DNA of 34,361 nucleotides from positions 1-34,361 of the forward strand of contig JAEEKE010000112.1 of the NCBI GenBank assembly GCA_016282255.1, read 5' to 3'. This DNA comes from Bacillota bacterium (GTDB lineage Bacteria; Bacillota; Clostridia; Christensenellales; CAG-138). Below, piece by piece: positions 1 through 7,028 of this stretch. A program made the translations under genes and the position numbers. The notes under the pieces were generated by a model. The model saw only the letters and a program-made list of their open reading frames with translations. It was not told the origin of the DNA and ran no database searches. The number at the start of each line of letters is the position of its first letter. Positions within the stretch are counted from its first letter, which is position 1.

Positions 1-25
1 AGGTTCAAGTCCTGCCTCCTACACC
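1..25 (+). tRNA. Probable 3' end of a tRNA, cut by the window edge
   Basis: The first bases read as a T-loop (TTCAAGT) followed by CCTGC, which would be the 3' half of the T-stem, then a seven-base acceptor strand CTCCTAC, a discriminator A and CC, then a T-run. This is the expected order for the end of a tRNA. The rest of the gene lies outside the window, so pairing and isotype cannot be checked. Several similar T-arm fragments nearby do not form tRNAs, so this one could also be a remnant. Confidence 0.45.
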
Positions 26-34
26 TTTTTGTTC

Positions 35-226
35 TTTCTTTACAGAGCAAAGAAACGCAAAAAGTACACCAGCGTTATTGCCCGTTTCCGGGGCTTGAAC
101 GCAAAAAATCGGGCTCCGAAGCAGCTGATCGACCGCTCCGAAGCCCGATTTCACTGTATTTTGCCCGTTTTTCGCCCCAAATGCAAGAAAAACCCCTTTT
201 GCCTTGGTAGACAAAAGAGGTTTCTT
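35..226. repeat. Copy A of a ~192-bp hairpin-rich intergenic repeat
   Basis: This stretch aligns end to end with 1376-1568. The first 38 bases differ at one position and the last ~25 bases are nearly identical, while the middle varies. It contains three hairpins in the same order as copy B: a TTTCTTTRC-AGA-GCAAAGAAA stem, a 13-bp GC-rich stem (110-122 with 135-147, two mismatches), and an AT-flanked stem at about 188-224 that would terminate minus-strand transcription. Copy A follows a probable tRNA 3' end on its left, as copy B follows a T-arm-like sequence. The repeat probably works as a two-way terminator module between RNA genes. Confidence 0.8.
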
Positions 227-282
227 GGATGTGTAAGAAGGAACAAACGCAACTTGCTGACAAAGCGGATGATTCCTTTTTC

Positions 283-1059
283 TCACCCCATGTACTCCGA
301 AAAGTCTATGGGGGAAGTCAGCGCATTTTCTGCCTCGTTGAGACACGTTCTTATTGCGTCAGGATCTTTTCCTGCCTTTTTCAGCTCCTCCACTCGCGTG
401 TACCAAAGCGGTTTCAGACAGCGATACAGCATCAATGCAGCATCCTTTTCGATATCAGAAAAACGATAGTAATAGTTGTCGTCGTTGAGGACCAATGCGA
501 TCGGATCGACTATGTAACGCTTCCGCTCACCGTTTTCTCGAGTTCGATACACGCGCTTTGCCTTTTCGTCCAGATCGAAGTAGCAGAACGAGACCTTCTT
601 CTTTTTCTGCAAAGCGGCCTCAATGCTGTCGACGCTGTAGAGGATCGTTTCGTTCGAATGCTTGCGAGAATTGAAGTCCTTCGAGTTTCGCTTCAGAAGC
701 GCTTTGCTGTGCGACCCTCCAAGCGCAGCGATCCGGTTCGTAAGATCTTCGGTCTTCTTTTCGGTAACGAAGTTCGCGGCATGGATCGCGTCCATCATGA
801 TTTTAAGCTCGGGAATAGAAAAATCACGTTCAGGCACATAATAGTACCTTTCGTGATCCCTCATAAAGCTTCCGACCTCATAGCCGAATTCATTGAGCGC
901 CGCAATGTCACGGCTGATCGTCCTAACGTGGCATGGCACGCCCTGCTCACGCAGTCTTTCTGCGAGATCGATGCGGGAGATCGGATGCTCGAAATCGGTT
1001 TCCCTGAGGAGGAACTCATAAAGCTTCAACAGTATGATCTTGGTGCTGTTTTCAGCCAT
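283..1059 (-). CDS. WYL-type transcriptional regulator with unusual C-terminus
   Basis: Predicted DNA-binding regulator of 258 residues. Residues ~1-70 form a DeoR/HTH_11-like winged helix (SRIDLAERLREQG ... RTISRDIAALNEFGY). A WYL-type domain follows, visible as KKKKVSFCYFDLDEK and RYIVDPIALVLNDDNYYY. After that the usual domain tail and WCX region are absent. They are replaced by a short helical segment (LYRCLKPLWYTRVEELKKAGK) that I do not recognise. The family is normally ~300-330 residues. The ORF track starts at a TTG, but AAGGAGG lies 9 bases before the ATG three codons later, so I use that ATG. The gene sits alone between two copies of a direct repeat and is lower in GC than the rest of the window, which suggests acquisition or duplication. 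Its ligand and targets are unknown. Confidence 0.8.
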   Translation of the reverse strand: MAENSTKIILLKLYEFLLRETDFEHPISRIDLAERLREQGVPCHVRTISRDIAALNEFGYEVGSFMRDHERYYYVPERDFSIPELKIMMDAIHAANFVTEKKTEDLTNRIAALGGSHSKALLKRNSKDFNSRKHSNETILYSVDSIEAALQKKKKVSFCYFDLDEKAKRVYRTRENGERKRYIVDPIALVLNDDNYYYRFSDIEKDAALMLYRCLKPLWYTRVEELKKAGKDPDAIRTCLNEAENALTSPIDFSEYMG

Positions 1060-1159
1060 GCTCTCCAACCTCCTTGGGATTTCTTCGAGGTTATTATACC
1101 GTATTCAAGCTCTGCTTTCAATAGATGAGAGTGACAGTTTTGTCATGTTCAGAATCAGC

Positions 1160-1367
1160 TTAACATTCAAGTCCTCTTGCCCTGATACTTTTTGCCCATT
1201 TATGTTTTCGTGTTAATAGGCAAAAAGTACACCAAAGCTTTTGTGACGTTCGGTTTCGACATGTTCAAGTCCTCGTGGCCAGATGGTGGAGAACGGAAAA
1301 ACAGGCAGTTTCCAGAAAGCCAGTAAACACAAGAATTTTTCAGGTTCGAGTCCAACAGTACGGACAC
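1160..1367. repeat. Cluster of tRNA T-arm-like fragments and a partial third repeat copy
   Basis: No protein gene is evident here. TTCAAGTCCTC occurs at 1166-1176 and again at 1264-1274, each followed by a similar stretch (TTGCCCTGAT and GTGGCCAGAT). At 1343-1358 a 16-base sequence, GGTTCGAGTCCAACAG, equals the T-arm of the tRNA-Asn gene that lies inverted at 1581-1596. Between them, at 1220-1234, is GCAAAAAGTACACCA, also found near the left end of both large repeat copies, inside a CTTTTTGCC/GGCAAAAAG inverted repeat. None of these fragments has a complementary 5' half forming a plausible tRNA. They look like leftovers of tRNA genes or recombination at tRNA 3' ends. Confidence 0.55.
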
Positions 1368-1452
1368 TTTTTTTATTTCTTTGCAGAGCAAAGAAACGCA
1401 AAAAGTACACCAGAGTTTTATGCTCTTTTCGGCCTGTGAACGCAAAAAATAG

Positions 1453-1493
1453 GGCTCCGGAGCGGCCGATCTTCCGCTCCGGAGCCTTTTTTT
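1453..1493 (+). terminator. Intrinsic terminator in repeat copy B, plus strand
   Basis: GGCTCCGGAGC pairs with GCTCCGGAGCC across a 12-base loop and is followed by seven Ts. It would stop plus-strand transcripts coming from the T-arm-fragment region. Confidence 0.8.
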
Positions 1494-1529
1494 CGCTTGT
1501 TTTGCCTGTTTTTCGTCCCAAAAGCAAAG

Positions 1530-1566
1530 AAAAACCTCTCTTGTCTTGGTAGACAAAAGAGGTTTC
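1530..1566 (-). terminator. Intrinsic terminator behind tRNA-Asn
   Basis: On the minus strand AAACCTCTTTTGTCT pairs with AGACAAGAGAGGTTT around a tiny loop and runs into Ts. It begins a few bases after the CCA end of tRNA-Asn. The same hairpin without a tRNA is present in copy A at about 188-224. Confidence 0.8.
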
Positions 1567-1571
1567 TTAGG

Positions 1572-1647
1572 TGGCTCCCCCTGTTGGACTCGAACCAACG
1601 ACACTGCGGTTAACAGCCGCATGCTCTACCGACTGAGCTAAGGAGGA
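1572..1647 (-). tRNA. tRNA-Asn (anticodon GTT)
   Basis: Complete 76-base tRNA including an encoded CCA. The acceptor TCCTCCT pairs with AGGGGGA with one G-T pair and discriminator G. The anticodon stem TGCGG/CCGCA encloses CTGTTAA with GTT at the anticodon position. The T-arm GTTGG/CCAAC encloses TTCGAGT. It decodes asparagine codons AAC and AAU. A sigma-A-like promoter lies just upstream and a terminator just downstream, so it is probably transcribed alone. Confidence 0.98.
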
Positions 1648-1679
1648 ATGTTCTTTTCATTCCGTTCGGAACAGAAGCT

Positions 1680-1708
1680 ATTATACCTCAGCGGGGCGCG
1701 GATTGCAA
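1680..1708 (-). promoter_or_regulatory. Promoter of tRNA-Asn
   Basis: On the minus strand TTGCAA and TATAAT are separated by exactly 17 bases, about 33 bases before the tRNA 5' end. Both position and quality fit a strong stable-RNA promoter. Confidence 0.8.
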
Positions 1709-1790
1709 GTCCTTTGGGTTATTCGGCAAAAGTATATTTTGGCTCGTCCGATCCCGCTAAAACTTATGCTTCAAAACGCTGCGTCAAGCG

Positions 1791-1819
1791 TTGTTATCCG
1801 GCTTTGGATGTGGTATAAT
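1791..1819 (+). promoter_or_regulatory. Sigma-A-like promoter for the P-loop gene
   Basis: TTGTTA, a 17-base spacer and TATAAT preceded by TGG (extended -10), placed 34 bases before the start codon of the next gene. Confidence 0.7.
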
Positions 1820-1853
1820 CCTTGTAAAGAGAAAAAGGCAGGAGGTGCTTCTA

Positions 1854-2261
1854 TTGATCAGTGTATTCTACGGTCCGAAGGGTATGGGCAAATCGCGCAG
1901 GCTCATTGAGACTGCGAGCAAGGCGTATCGGGACGGCGAAGAGGACGCGGTATTCATAGACAACGACACCGACAGGATGTTCATGCTCGACCGCGGCATC
2001 CGTTTCATCAACGCGAGCGAGTATTCGATCGACGGGCCCAAGATGTTTTCGGGCTTCCTGTGCGGGCTTGCAGCGCAGGATTACGATCTTCAGGCGATCT
2101 ACATAAACAGCTTCGTTAAGATAGTAAAGCATCCGGTCTCCAGCCTTGAAGAGATGTTCGGTTTCCTCGAGGAGTTCTCCGAAAAGCATTCCATCAAGCT
2201 GTATCTGTGCGTCAGCGGCACGACTGAGCCGCCGGAGTTCCTCAAGTCCTATATAGTGTAA
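1854..2261 (+). CDS. Small P-loop protein of unknown function
   Basis: A 135-residue protein with a clear Walker A motif close to the N-terminus (GPKGMGKS, residues ~7-14), so it probably binds a nucleotide. Later hydrophobic strands (LQAIYINSF, IKLYLCVSG) fit the core of a P-loop fold, but I see no certain Walker B motif, and it is short for a complete ATPase. The start is a TTG with AGGAGG eight bases upstream; the longer ORF-track start lies inside the promoter and is rejected. The VanZ-like gene follows after 33 bases, probably on the same transcript. I do not recognise the family with confidence. Confidence 0.75.
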   Translation: MISVFYGPKGMGKSRRLIETASKAYRDGEEDAVFIDNDTDRMFMLDRGIRFINASEYSIDGPKMFSGFLCGLAAQDYDLQAIYINSFVKIVKHPVSSLEEMFGFLEEFSEKHSIKLYLCVSGTTEPPEFLKSYIV

Positions 2262-2294
2262 GGGAGCTTATAATCCCGAAATCGGGAGCAGAGA

Positions 2295-2864
2295 ATGCTT
2301 TTGGATTTTATAATAATCGCAGTAATCTCAGTAATAGTTTGGTCGATAGTTTACGCTGTTAAAGGGGAAAACTTCTGGCGATATGCTGCCTGGGCGCTGT
2401 TTTCCGCATATCTGGTTTGCGTTGCAGATATAACGATTTTTCCGATACATATCAATTCATCAATACAAAAAGCATTTGAAGCGCAGGGATGGAGGATCGT
2501 CGATTGTATAGTGCTGGTCCCGTTCCGCGACGGAATATCAAAGGATGATATTCTGAATGTGATCATGGCGATCCCATTTGGTTTTTTGCTGCCGTTTGTA
2601 AAGAAAAAAACAACGTGGAAAACCGCTTTGATCGCAGGTCTGATTTTCGGAACGACCATTGAACTGCTGCAGCTGCTGATCGCCGCTATTCAGGGCTTTT
2701 CATTCAGGTATACCGATGTGTCGGACGTGATCTGCAACCTTGTCGGAACACTGATAGGATGGATCATAGCAGCCGCGCTTATCCTTCTTGTTCAAAAAAG
2801 AAAAGCAACGGATGGCAGCGAAGAATCGTTTTACTCATATATCGCCCAAAGGCGCGTGAAGTGA
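2295..2864 (+). CDS. VanZ-family membrane protein
   Basis: 189 residues with about four or five membrane segments. The VanZ signature is present: NVIMAIPFGFLLPF, then a helix with GTTIELLQLLI, then RYTDVSDVICNLVGTLIGW. The namesake VanZ gives low-level teicoplanin resistance in enterococci, but most family members have no known role and no van genes are near, so resistance should not be inferred. It is preceded by a weak GGGAG site and followed by a terminator at 3001. It is visibly richer in AT than the genes after it. Confidence 0.85.
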   Translation: MLLDFIIIAVISVIVWSIVYAVKGENFWRYAAWALFSAYLVCVADITIFPIHINSSIQKAFEAQGWRIVDCIVLVPFRDGISKDDILNVIMAIPFGFLLPFVKKKTTWKTALIAGLIFGTTIELLQLLIAAIQGFSFRYTDVSDVICNLVGTLIGWIIAAALILLVQKRKATDGSEESFYSYIAQRRVK

Positions 2865-3000
2865 TCGGGATACAGCTGCGTTCGGAAAGACGCGCTCGAT
2901 ACGAACGGTTTTTGGCAGCTATTGAAATATTGATGGTAAAGTAGGTCAATACTCAGAGTTTTTTCGTGCTGAAGATAACGCTATAAAGGCATCAAGCTTC

Positions 3001-3031
3001 GCTCCGCACCGTCCAGTAGCGGAGCTTTCTT
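3001..3031 (+). terminator. Intrinsic terminator after the VanZ-like gene
   Basis: GCTCCGC pairs with GCGGAGC across an 11-base loop and is followed by TTTCTT. Confidence 0.7.
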
Positions 3032-3093
3032 AAAATATATCGCCGTTTCGTATAAAAAAAGCCAAATACGCCCCGGTTTTCGGAAAAAGCATC

Positions 3094-3122
3094 TTGTTTA
3101 TTGCGGCCGGAAATGGTAAAAT
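3094..3122 (+). promoter_or_regulatory. Sigma-A-like promoter upstream of pepP-efp
   Basis: TTGTTT, a 17-base spacer and TAAAAT, giving a leader of roughly 110 bases before the peptidase ATG. Confidence 0.55.
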
Positions 3123-3240
3123 AATTGTAATCGTGTTTATAGTCGGGAAGTATAGGTATTTCGCCGCAACGGCGCGTTCCTCCCCGGCCGTACGCAAATG
3201 CGCCCCCCTCTTGCCGCGGCGCAGGAAAGGAAGGATCGTT

Positions 3241-4308
3241 ATGGAGAACAGGATCGACAAGCTCCTTAAAAAGCTTGCCGGAAAGAATATCGACGCGGCG
3301 ATCATCACCTCTCAGGTCAACCGCAGGTATTTTTCGGGCTTCACCGGCTCCAACGGCGTCGTGATCGTTTCCGCCGCCGGCAGGGTGCTGCTGACCGACT
3401 TCCGCTACACCATCCAGGCCGGGCAGCAGTGCGCCGGTATCTGCGAGGTGCGCCAGGTCAGCCGCAGCATCACCCCGCAGGAAGTCGAGAGCGTGCTCAA
3501 TGAGTTCGGCGCGAAGGTCGTGGCTTTTGAGGACGCTGCGATGACCGTCGCCGAATACAACGGCTACGCCGGGCTCCCGTTCGAGTTCGTGCCCTCCTCC
3601 GCCGATATCTGCGGCTGCAGGATCGTCAAGGACGCGTACGAGATCAGCATGATGCAGAAGGCGCAGGACTGCGCCGACGCGGGCTTTAAAGAGCTTATCA
3701 AGCACGCCAAGGTCGGCATGACCGAGATCGAGCTGCGCAACGAGCTGGATTACTTCATGCGCAGGTTCGGCGCGGACGAGAACTCGTTCGACACCATCGT
3801 CGGCTCCGGCCCCAACGGCGCGCTCTGCCACGCCTACCCCGGCCCGAGGAAGATCCAGCCGGGCGACATGGTCGTTATCGACTTCGGCTCGCGCGTGAAC
3901 GGCTACTGTTCCGACATGACGAGGACCGTCGCCTTCGGCGAACCCGCCCCCGAAATGAGGAAGATCTACGATATCGTGCTGGCCGCACAGCTCAGGACCC
4001 TCGGCATACTGCGCCCGAACATGGTCGCGTCCGAGCTTGATCTCTGCGCGCGCGATTTCATCACCGAGCACGGCTACGGCGAATGCTTCGGGCATTCCCT
4101 CGGCCACGGCTTCGGCCTGGAGGTCCACGAGAACCCCTACGCCAACTCCCGTTCGACCGAGCTGCTCGTTCCCGGCTCCACCATCACCGTTGAACCCGGC
4201 ATCTACGTTGAGGGTCTCGGCGGCGTCCGCATCGAGGACTGCTGCGTCCTGACCGAGGACGGCTTCATCAACATGTGCCATACCACCAAGGATCTCATCA
4301 TCCTGTAA
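3241..4308 (+). CDS. pepP: Xaa-Pro aminopeptidase (M24B family)
   Basis: Cytoplasmic metallopeptidase of 355 residues that would release N-terminal residues preceding proline, or split Xaa-Pro dipeptides. Residues ~1-120 form the creatinase-type N-terminal domain ([11 protein letters not shown]). The pita-bread catalytic domain follows with all five expected metal ligands: the aspartates of VIDFGS and SDMTRTV, the histidine of [10 protein letters not shown], and the glutamates of VEPGIYV and RIED. The ORF track runs further upstream, but AAGGAAGGA before the ATG at 3241 and the normal family N-terminus decide the start. It is followed after 34 bases by efp, the usual Firmicutes pairing. Aminopeptidase P versus prolidase cannot be told apart by eye. 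Confidence 0.93.
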   Translation: MENRIDKLLKKLAGKNIDAAIITSQVNRRYFSGFTGSNGVVIVSAAGRVLLTDFRYTIQAGQQCAGICEVRQVSRSITPQEVESVLNEFGAKVVAFEDAAMTVAEYNGYAGLPFEFVPSSADICGCRIVKDAYEISMMQKAQDCADAGFKELIKHAKVGMTEIELRNELDYFMRRFGADENSFDTIVGSGPNGALCHAYPGPRKIQPGDMVVIDFGSRVNGYCSDMTRTVAFGEPAPEMRKIYDIVLAAQLRTLGILRPNMVASELDLCARDFITEHGYGECFGHSLGHGFGLEVHENPYANSRSTELLVPGSTITVEPGIYVEGLGGVRIEDCCVLTEDGFINMCHTTKDLIIL

Positions 4309-4342
4309 CAACAAAAATACTTTTAACCACGGAGGTTTTACC

Positions 4343-4900
4343 ATGATTTTAGCAGGCGATTTCAGAAAGGGCATCACCGTCGAGATCGACGGACAGGTCT
4401 GGAGCATTGCCGATTTCCAGCACGTCAAGCCCGGCAAGGGCGCGGCTTTCGTTCGCACCAGGCTCAAGAACGTCATGACCGGCGCCGTCCTTGAAAGGAC
4501 CTTCTCCCCCACCGACAAGTACCCCACTGCGCATATCGAGACCCGTGAAATGCAGTATCTCTACAACGACGGAGATCTTTACTACTTCATGGATAACGAG
4601 ACCTATGAGCAGCTGGCGCTCAACCACGACCAGGTCGAGGACGCTATCGACTTCATCGTCGAGAACGCGAACGTGACCATCCGCTTCTTCAAAGGCGCGG
4701 CGTTCTCCGTTGCGGCTCCCAACTTCGTTGAGCTGACCGTTACCGAGACCGAGCCCGGCTTCGCAGGCGACACCGCGACCGGCGCAAGCAAGCCCGCGAC
4801 CGTTGAGACCGGCTACACCCTCAACGTTCCCCTCTTCATCAACGAGGGCGACCGCATCCGCATCGATACCCGCACCGGCGAATACATGGCCCGCTGCTGA
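4343..4900 (+). CDS. efp: Translation elongation factor P
   Basis: Binds between the P and E sites of stalled ribosomes and rescues polyproline synthesis. At 185 residues it is the normal three-domain length. The domain I loop reads KPGKGAA with lysine at position 32, the site modified in several Firmicutes; no dedicated modification gene is seen nearby. The C-terminal OB domain ends with the typical [20 protein letters not shown] strong GGAGG precedes the ATG by seven bases. It lies between pepP and the CD1247-type gene. In many Clostridia this group leads straight into spoIIIAA, which does not happen here. Confidence 0.98.
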   Translation: MILAGDFRKGITVEIDGQVWSIADFQHVKPGKGAAFVRTRLKNVMTGAVLERTFSPTDKYPTAHIETREMQYLYNDGDLYYFMDNETYEQLALNHDQVEDAIDFIVENANVTIRFFKGAAFSVAAPNFVELTVTETEPGFAGDTATGASKPATVETGYTLNVPLFINEGDRIRIDTRTGEYMARC

Positions 4901-4921
4901 TCGATAGTTAGGAGCGACAAA

Positions 4922-5362
4922 ATGATCAAGGAAAAAGCCGAATACATCCGCGGCCTTGCCGACGGGATGAACATTGCCGCCGAGAACGGCAATAACGAGA
5001 AGCTCTTCCGCGCCATCATCGACTGCCTCTGTGCCATGGCGGAGGTCGTTGACGACAATGCCGAAGCGATCGACGCTATCGACGAGGATCTCAACGATAT
5101 CTACGAGGCAATGGACGTCTACGACGAGATCCTTTTCGAGGATGAGGACGACGAGGAAGAGGACGAAGATTTCGAGTGCGACTGCGACGACTGCGAGCGT
5201 GAGTGCGACGACTGCGACTGCGGCTGCGGCTGCGAGGAAGCCGATCCCCACGTGGTCTGCGCCAACTGCGGCGAGGAGATCCCGCTCGACGAGCTTCTGA
5301 ACTGCCCCAGGTGCCATAAGCCCGTGTTCGACGATGACGACGTCGTCGAGATCAAGGACTGA
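4922..5362 (+). CDS. CD1247-type acidic zinc-ribbon protein
   Basis: 146 residues. The N-terminal ~60 residues form a helical domain (IRGLADGMNIAAENGNNEKL) matching the CD1247 N-terminal domain that commonly follows efp in Clostridia. A very acidic stretch comes next (FEDEDDEEEDEDFE), then a Cys/Asp-rich run with about ten cysteines. The C-terminus is a classic zinc ribbon, CANCGEEI ... CPRCHKPVF. The function is not established; genomic position links it to efp and sporulation loci. AGGAG precedes the ATG by seven bases. The protein is more acidic and cysteine-rich in the middle than I would expect. A terminator follows. Confidence 0.85.
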   Translation: MIKEKAEYIRGLADGMNIAAENGNNEKLFRAIIDCLCAMAEVVDDNAEAIDAIDEDLNDIYEAMDVYDEILFEDEDDEEEDEDFECDCDDCERECDDCDCGCGCEEADPHVVCANCGEEIPLDELLNCPRCHKPVFDDDDVVEIKD

Positions 5363-5408
5363 CAGCGGCGGGGAAACTTCCCCGGCCCGCATCAAAACCC
5401 GAAGAATG

Positions 5409-5442
5409 CAGCAGGGTCCTCAATCGGCGGCCCTGCTGTTTT
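5409..5442 (+). terminator. Intrinsic terminator ending the pepP-efp group
   Basis: CAGCAGGG pairs perfectly with CCCTGCTG across 14 bases and runs into TTTT. A second short hairpin (GGGGAAACTTCCCC) lies just upstream. This separates the group from trmK at the place where spoIIIAA would be expected. Confidence 0.8.
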
Positions 5443-5452
5443 AGGAACGGAA

Positions 5453-6193
5453 TTGGAAAGAAGCGCTGCTGACAATCGCACGAGGCGCAGACGCAGGCTG
5501 AGGCCGCGGCTTGAAAAAGCCCTTGAGATGACCCCGGGCTGCGCCGTGCTTGCGGACGTCGGCTGCGACCACGGGCAATTCTCGCTCGCGGCGCTCGAAA
5601 GCGGCCGGGCGAAGCGCGTCATCGCCTCCGATATAAGCGAGGCGTCGCTGCAAAAGGCCATGAGGCTTTTCTGCGGCGCAGGCTATGATATCGAGTTCCG
5701 CTGCTGCGCCGGGCTCTCGGGCTGTTCTGAGGGCGAGGCGGATTGCTGCGCGCTGCTCGGTATGGGCGGCGAGCTGATCGCGTCGATCCTCGAAAGCGAT
5801 ATCATAAAGGCAAGGGCGTTCCGCCTTATCGTCATGCAGCCGATGCGCGGCGAGGCGGAGCTCCGTCACTGGCTCCGTGAAAACGGATTTGCCATAGCCA
5901 ACGAAGCGGTCGTCAGGGACGACGGGCGGTATTACCAGCTGATCTCAGCCCGGTATGCGCCGGACGAGGTCCTGCCGCTGCCCGAATGGTGGCCCGAGGG
6001 TTTCTTCCAGTTCGGCGTGACAGCGCTCGAAAAGCACGAGAGCGCGATGCTGCCCATGATGGAGCGCTATCTCTCCATGATGGAGAAGAAGCTGAATAAA
6101 GCCGCCGAGAAAGGCGCCGTGCCGCCGCTGCTTCAAAGCGAGAGGGACGGCACGCTGGCGCTCATAAGGCGCTATAAGGAAACGATCTCTTAA
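5453..6193 (+). CDS. trmK: tRNA (adenine(22)-N1)-methyltransferase
   Basis: SAM-dependent enzyme that methylates A22 in the D-arm of some tRNAs. The Rossmann SAM site reads ADVGCDHGQF (residues ~35), followed by the acidic strand IASDISEASLQKA. The family-typical LLGMGGELIASIL and LIVMQPMRGEAELRHWL follow. The C-terminal part is a helical bundle rich in methionine and lysine. 246 residues matches the family. The start is a TTG with AGGAACGG just before it, ten bases after a terminator, so the exact start is uncertain. The order trmK-nif3-zinc ribbon protein is a standard Firmicutes arrangement. Confidence 0.92.
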   Translation: MERSAADNRTRRRRRLRPRLEKALEMTPGCAVLADVGCDHGQFSLAALESGRAKRVIASDISEASLQKAMRLFCGAGYDIEFRCCAGLSGCSEGEADCCALLGMGGELIASILESDIIKARAFRLIVMQPMRGEAELRHWLRENGFAIANEAVVRDDGRYYQLISARYAPDEVLPLPEWWPEGFFQFGVTALEKHESAMLPMMERYLSMMEKKLNKAAEKGAVPPLLQSERDGTLALIRRYKETIS

Positions 6194-6209
6194 AAGAGCG
6201 GGAGGAAGA

Positions 6210-6992
6210 ATGGAGCTTAACGCGTTTATCGGCGTCATGAACGAGCTGGCGCCTTTAGAGACCGCGCTCGGTTTCGACAACTGCGGCCTGATCGTGGGCA
6301 CCGAAAGGAAGGATATCCGCCGGGTGCTCGTGGCGCTCGACTGCACGCCCGCCGTGGCGGAGGAAGCCGCGGCGATGGACGCCGACCTGGTGCTGACGCA
6401 TCATCCCCTGCTTTTCGGCGCCGTCAAGCGCATCCTGCCGGATGACCCCCAGACCGCCGCCGTGTATCGGCTGATCCGCAGCGGCATCGGTCTTTTCAGC
6501 GCGCACACCAATCTTGACGCGGCCGAGGGCGGCGTCAATACCGCGCTCTGCCGGCTGCTCGGCATAAGGAACGAGATCGCGGTGCCGCCGGAGAACATAA
6601 TGCGCATCGGCGAGCTTGAAGTGCCCCTGACGCTTGACGAGCTTGCCGCGCGCGTTGAGGAAAGGCTCGGCGCGACCGCGCTCATTACCGGCAGCGACCG
6701 CATCGTGCGCCGCGTCGCCGTGATGGGCGGCTCGGGCGGAGGCGATATCCGCCTTGCGAAGGAATACGGCGCGGACGTCTATATCACCGGTGAATGCAGG
6801 CATAACCAGGGCATCGACGCGATGACGCTCGGCCTTGCCCTCATCGTCGCCGGACATCATGAGACGGAAAATCCGGTGCTGCGCCCGCTCATTGGGTATT
6901 TACAAGCGCATACCCATGATGTAGAATACGTATTATCCGCCGTGAATGGGCCGGTTTTTCGCCCGCTCGGCAAAAAAGGATCCGACGCTTGA
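6210..6992 (+). CDS. Nif3-like dinuclear metal centre protein
   Basis: 260 residues of the Nif3/YqfO family, also annotated as GTP cyclohydrolase 1 type 2 homologue. Metal ligands are visible in DLVLTHHPLLF (two histidines), SAHTNLDAAEGGVN, and near the C-terminus GHHETENPVL. It lacks the PII-like insert of the longer YqfO form. The real substrate of the family is not settled. GGGAGG precedes the ATG, and the gene follows trmK after 16 bases in one operon. Confidence 0.92.
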   Translation: MELNAFIGVMNELAPLETALGFDNCGLIVGTERKDIRRVLVALDCTPAVAEEAAAMDADLVLTHHPLLFGAVKRILPDDPQTAAVYRLIRSGIGLFSAHTNLDAAEGGVNTALCRLLGIRNEIAVPPENIMRIGELEVPLTLDELAARVEERLGATALITGSDRIVRRVAVMGGSGGGDIRLAKEYGADVYITGECRHNQGIDAMTLGLALIVAGHHETENPVLRPLIGYLQAHTHDVEYVLSAVNGPVFRPLGKKGSDA

Positions 6993-7028
6993 CGGATCGA
7001 AGCAGTTAATAAAACGGGAGGTATCTTT

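Larger units (their letters stand above)
1376..1568. repeat. Copy B of the ~192-bp hairpin-rich repeat
   Basis: Second copy, aligning with 35-226. It starts with a perfect 9-bp hairpin (TTTCTTTGC-AGA-GCAAAGAAA). Its middle stem is GC-rich and perfect over 11 bp and ends in a T-tract on the plus strand. Its right stem ends in a T-tract on the minus strand, directly behind tRNA-Asn. The middle stem differs in sequence from copy A but still pairs, which suggests the structure is maintained. Confidence 0.8.
2865..3240. other. Intergenic region between vanZ-like gene and pepP
   Basis: 376 bases with no convincing gene. It holds a terminator for the upstream pair of genes (3001-3031) and a promoter for the pepP-efp group (3094-3122), followed by a ~115-base leader. 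I saw no recognisable riboswitch in that leader. Confidence 0.7.

Noticed and set aside
1269-1367. Possible long-variable-arm tRNA
   Set aside because: GTCC and GGAC at the ends could pair for four bases and a T-loop is present, but the T-stem pairs at only two of five positions and no anticodon arm is evident. It is treated as remnants.
1200-1622. Minus-strand ORF of 140 residues running through tRNA-Asn and repeat copy B
   Set aside because: It is a translation of the tRNA and the hairpin repeat (for example RLLTAVSLVRVQQGEP, a common artefact of tRNA genes).
2295-2864. VanZ-like gene as a glycopeptide resistance determinant
   Set aside because: No vanA/B-type ligase, vanH, vanX or vanRS gene is nearby, and most VanZ-family proteins are not resistance genes.
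2992-4527. Long antisense ORF of 511 residues opposite pepP
   Set aside because: It lies opposite a complete M24 peptidase, has biased Ala/Gly/Asp composition typical of the reverse frame of GC-rich genes, and shows no domain. The same applies to the long antisense ORFs over radA, recN, tlyA, dxs and efp.
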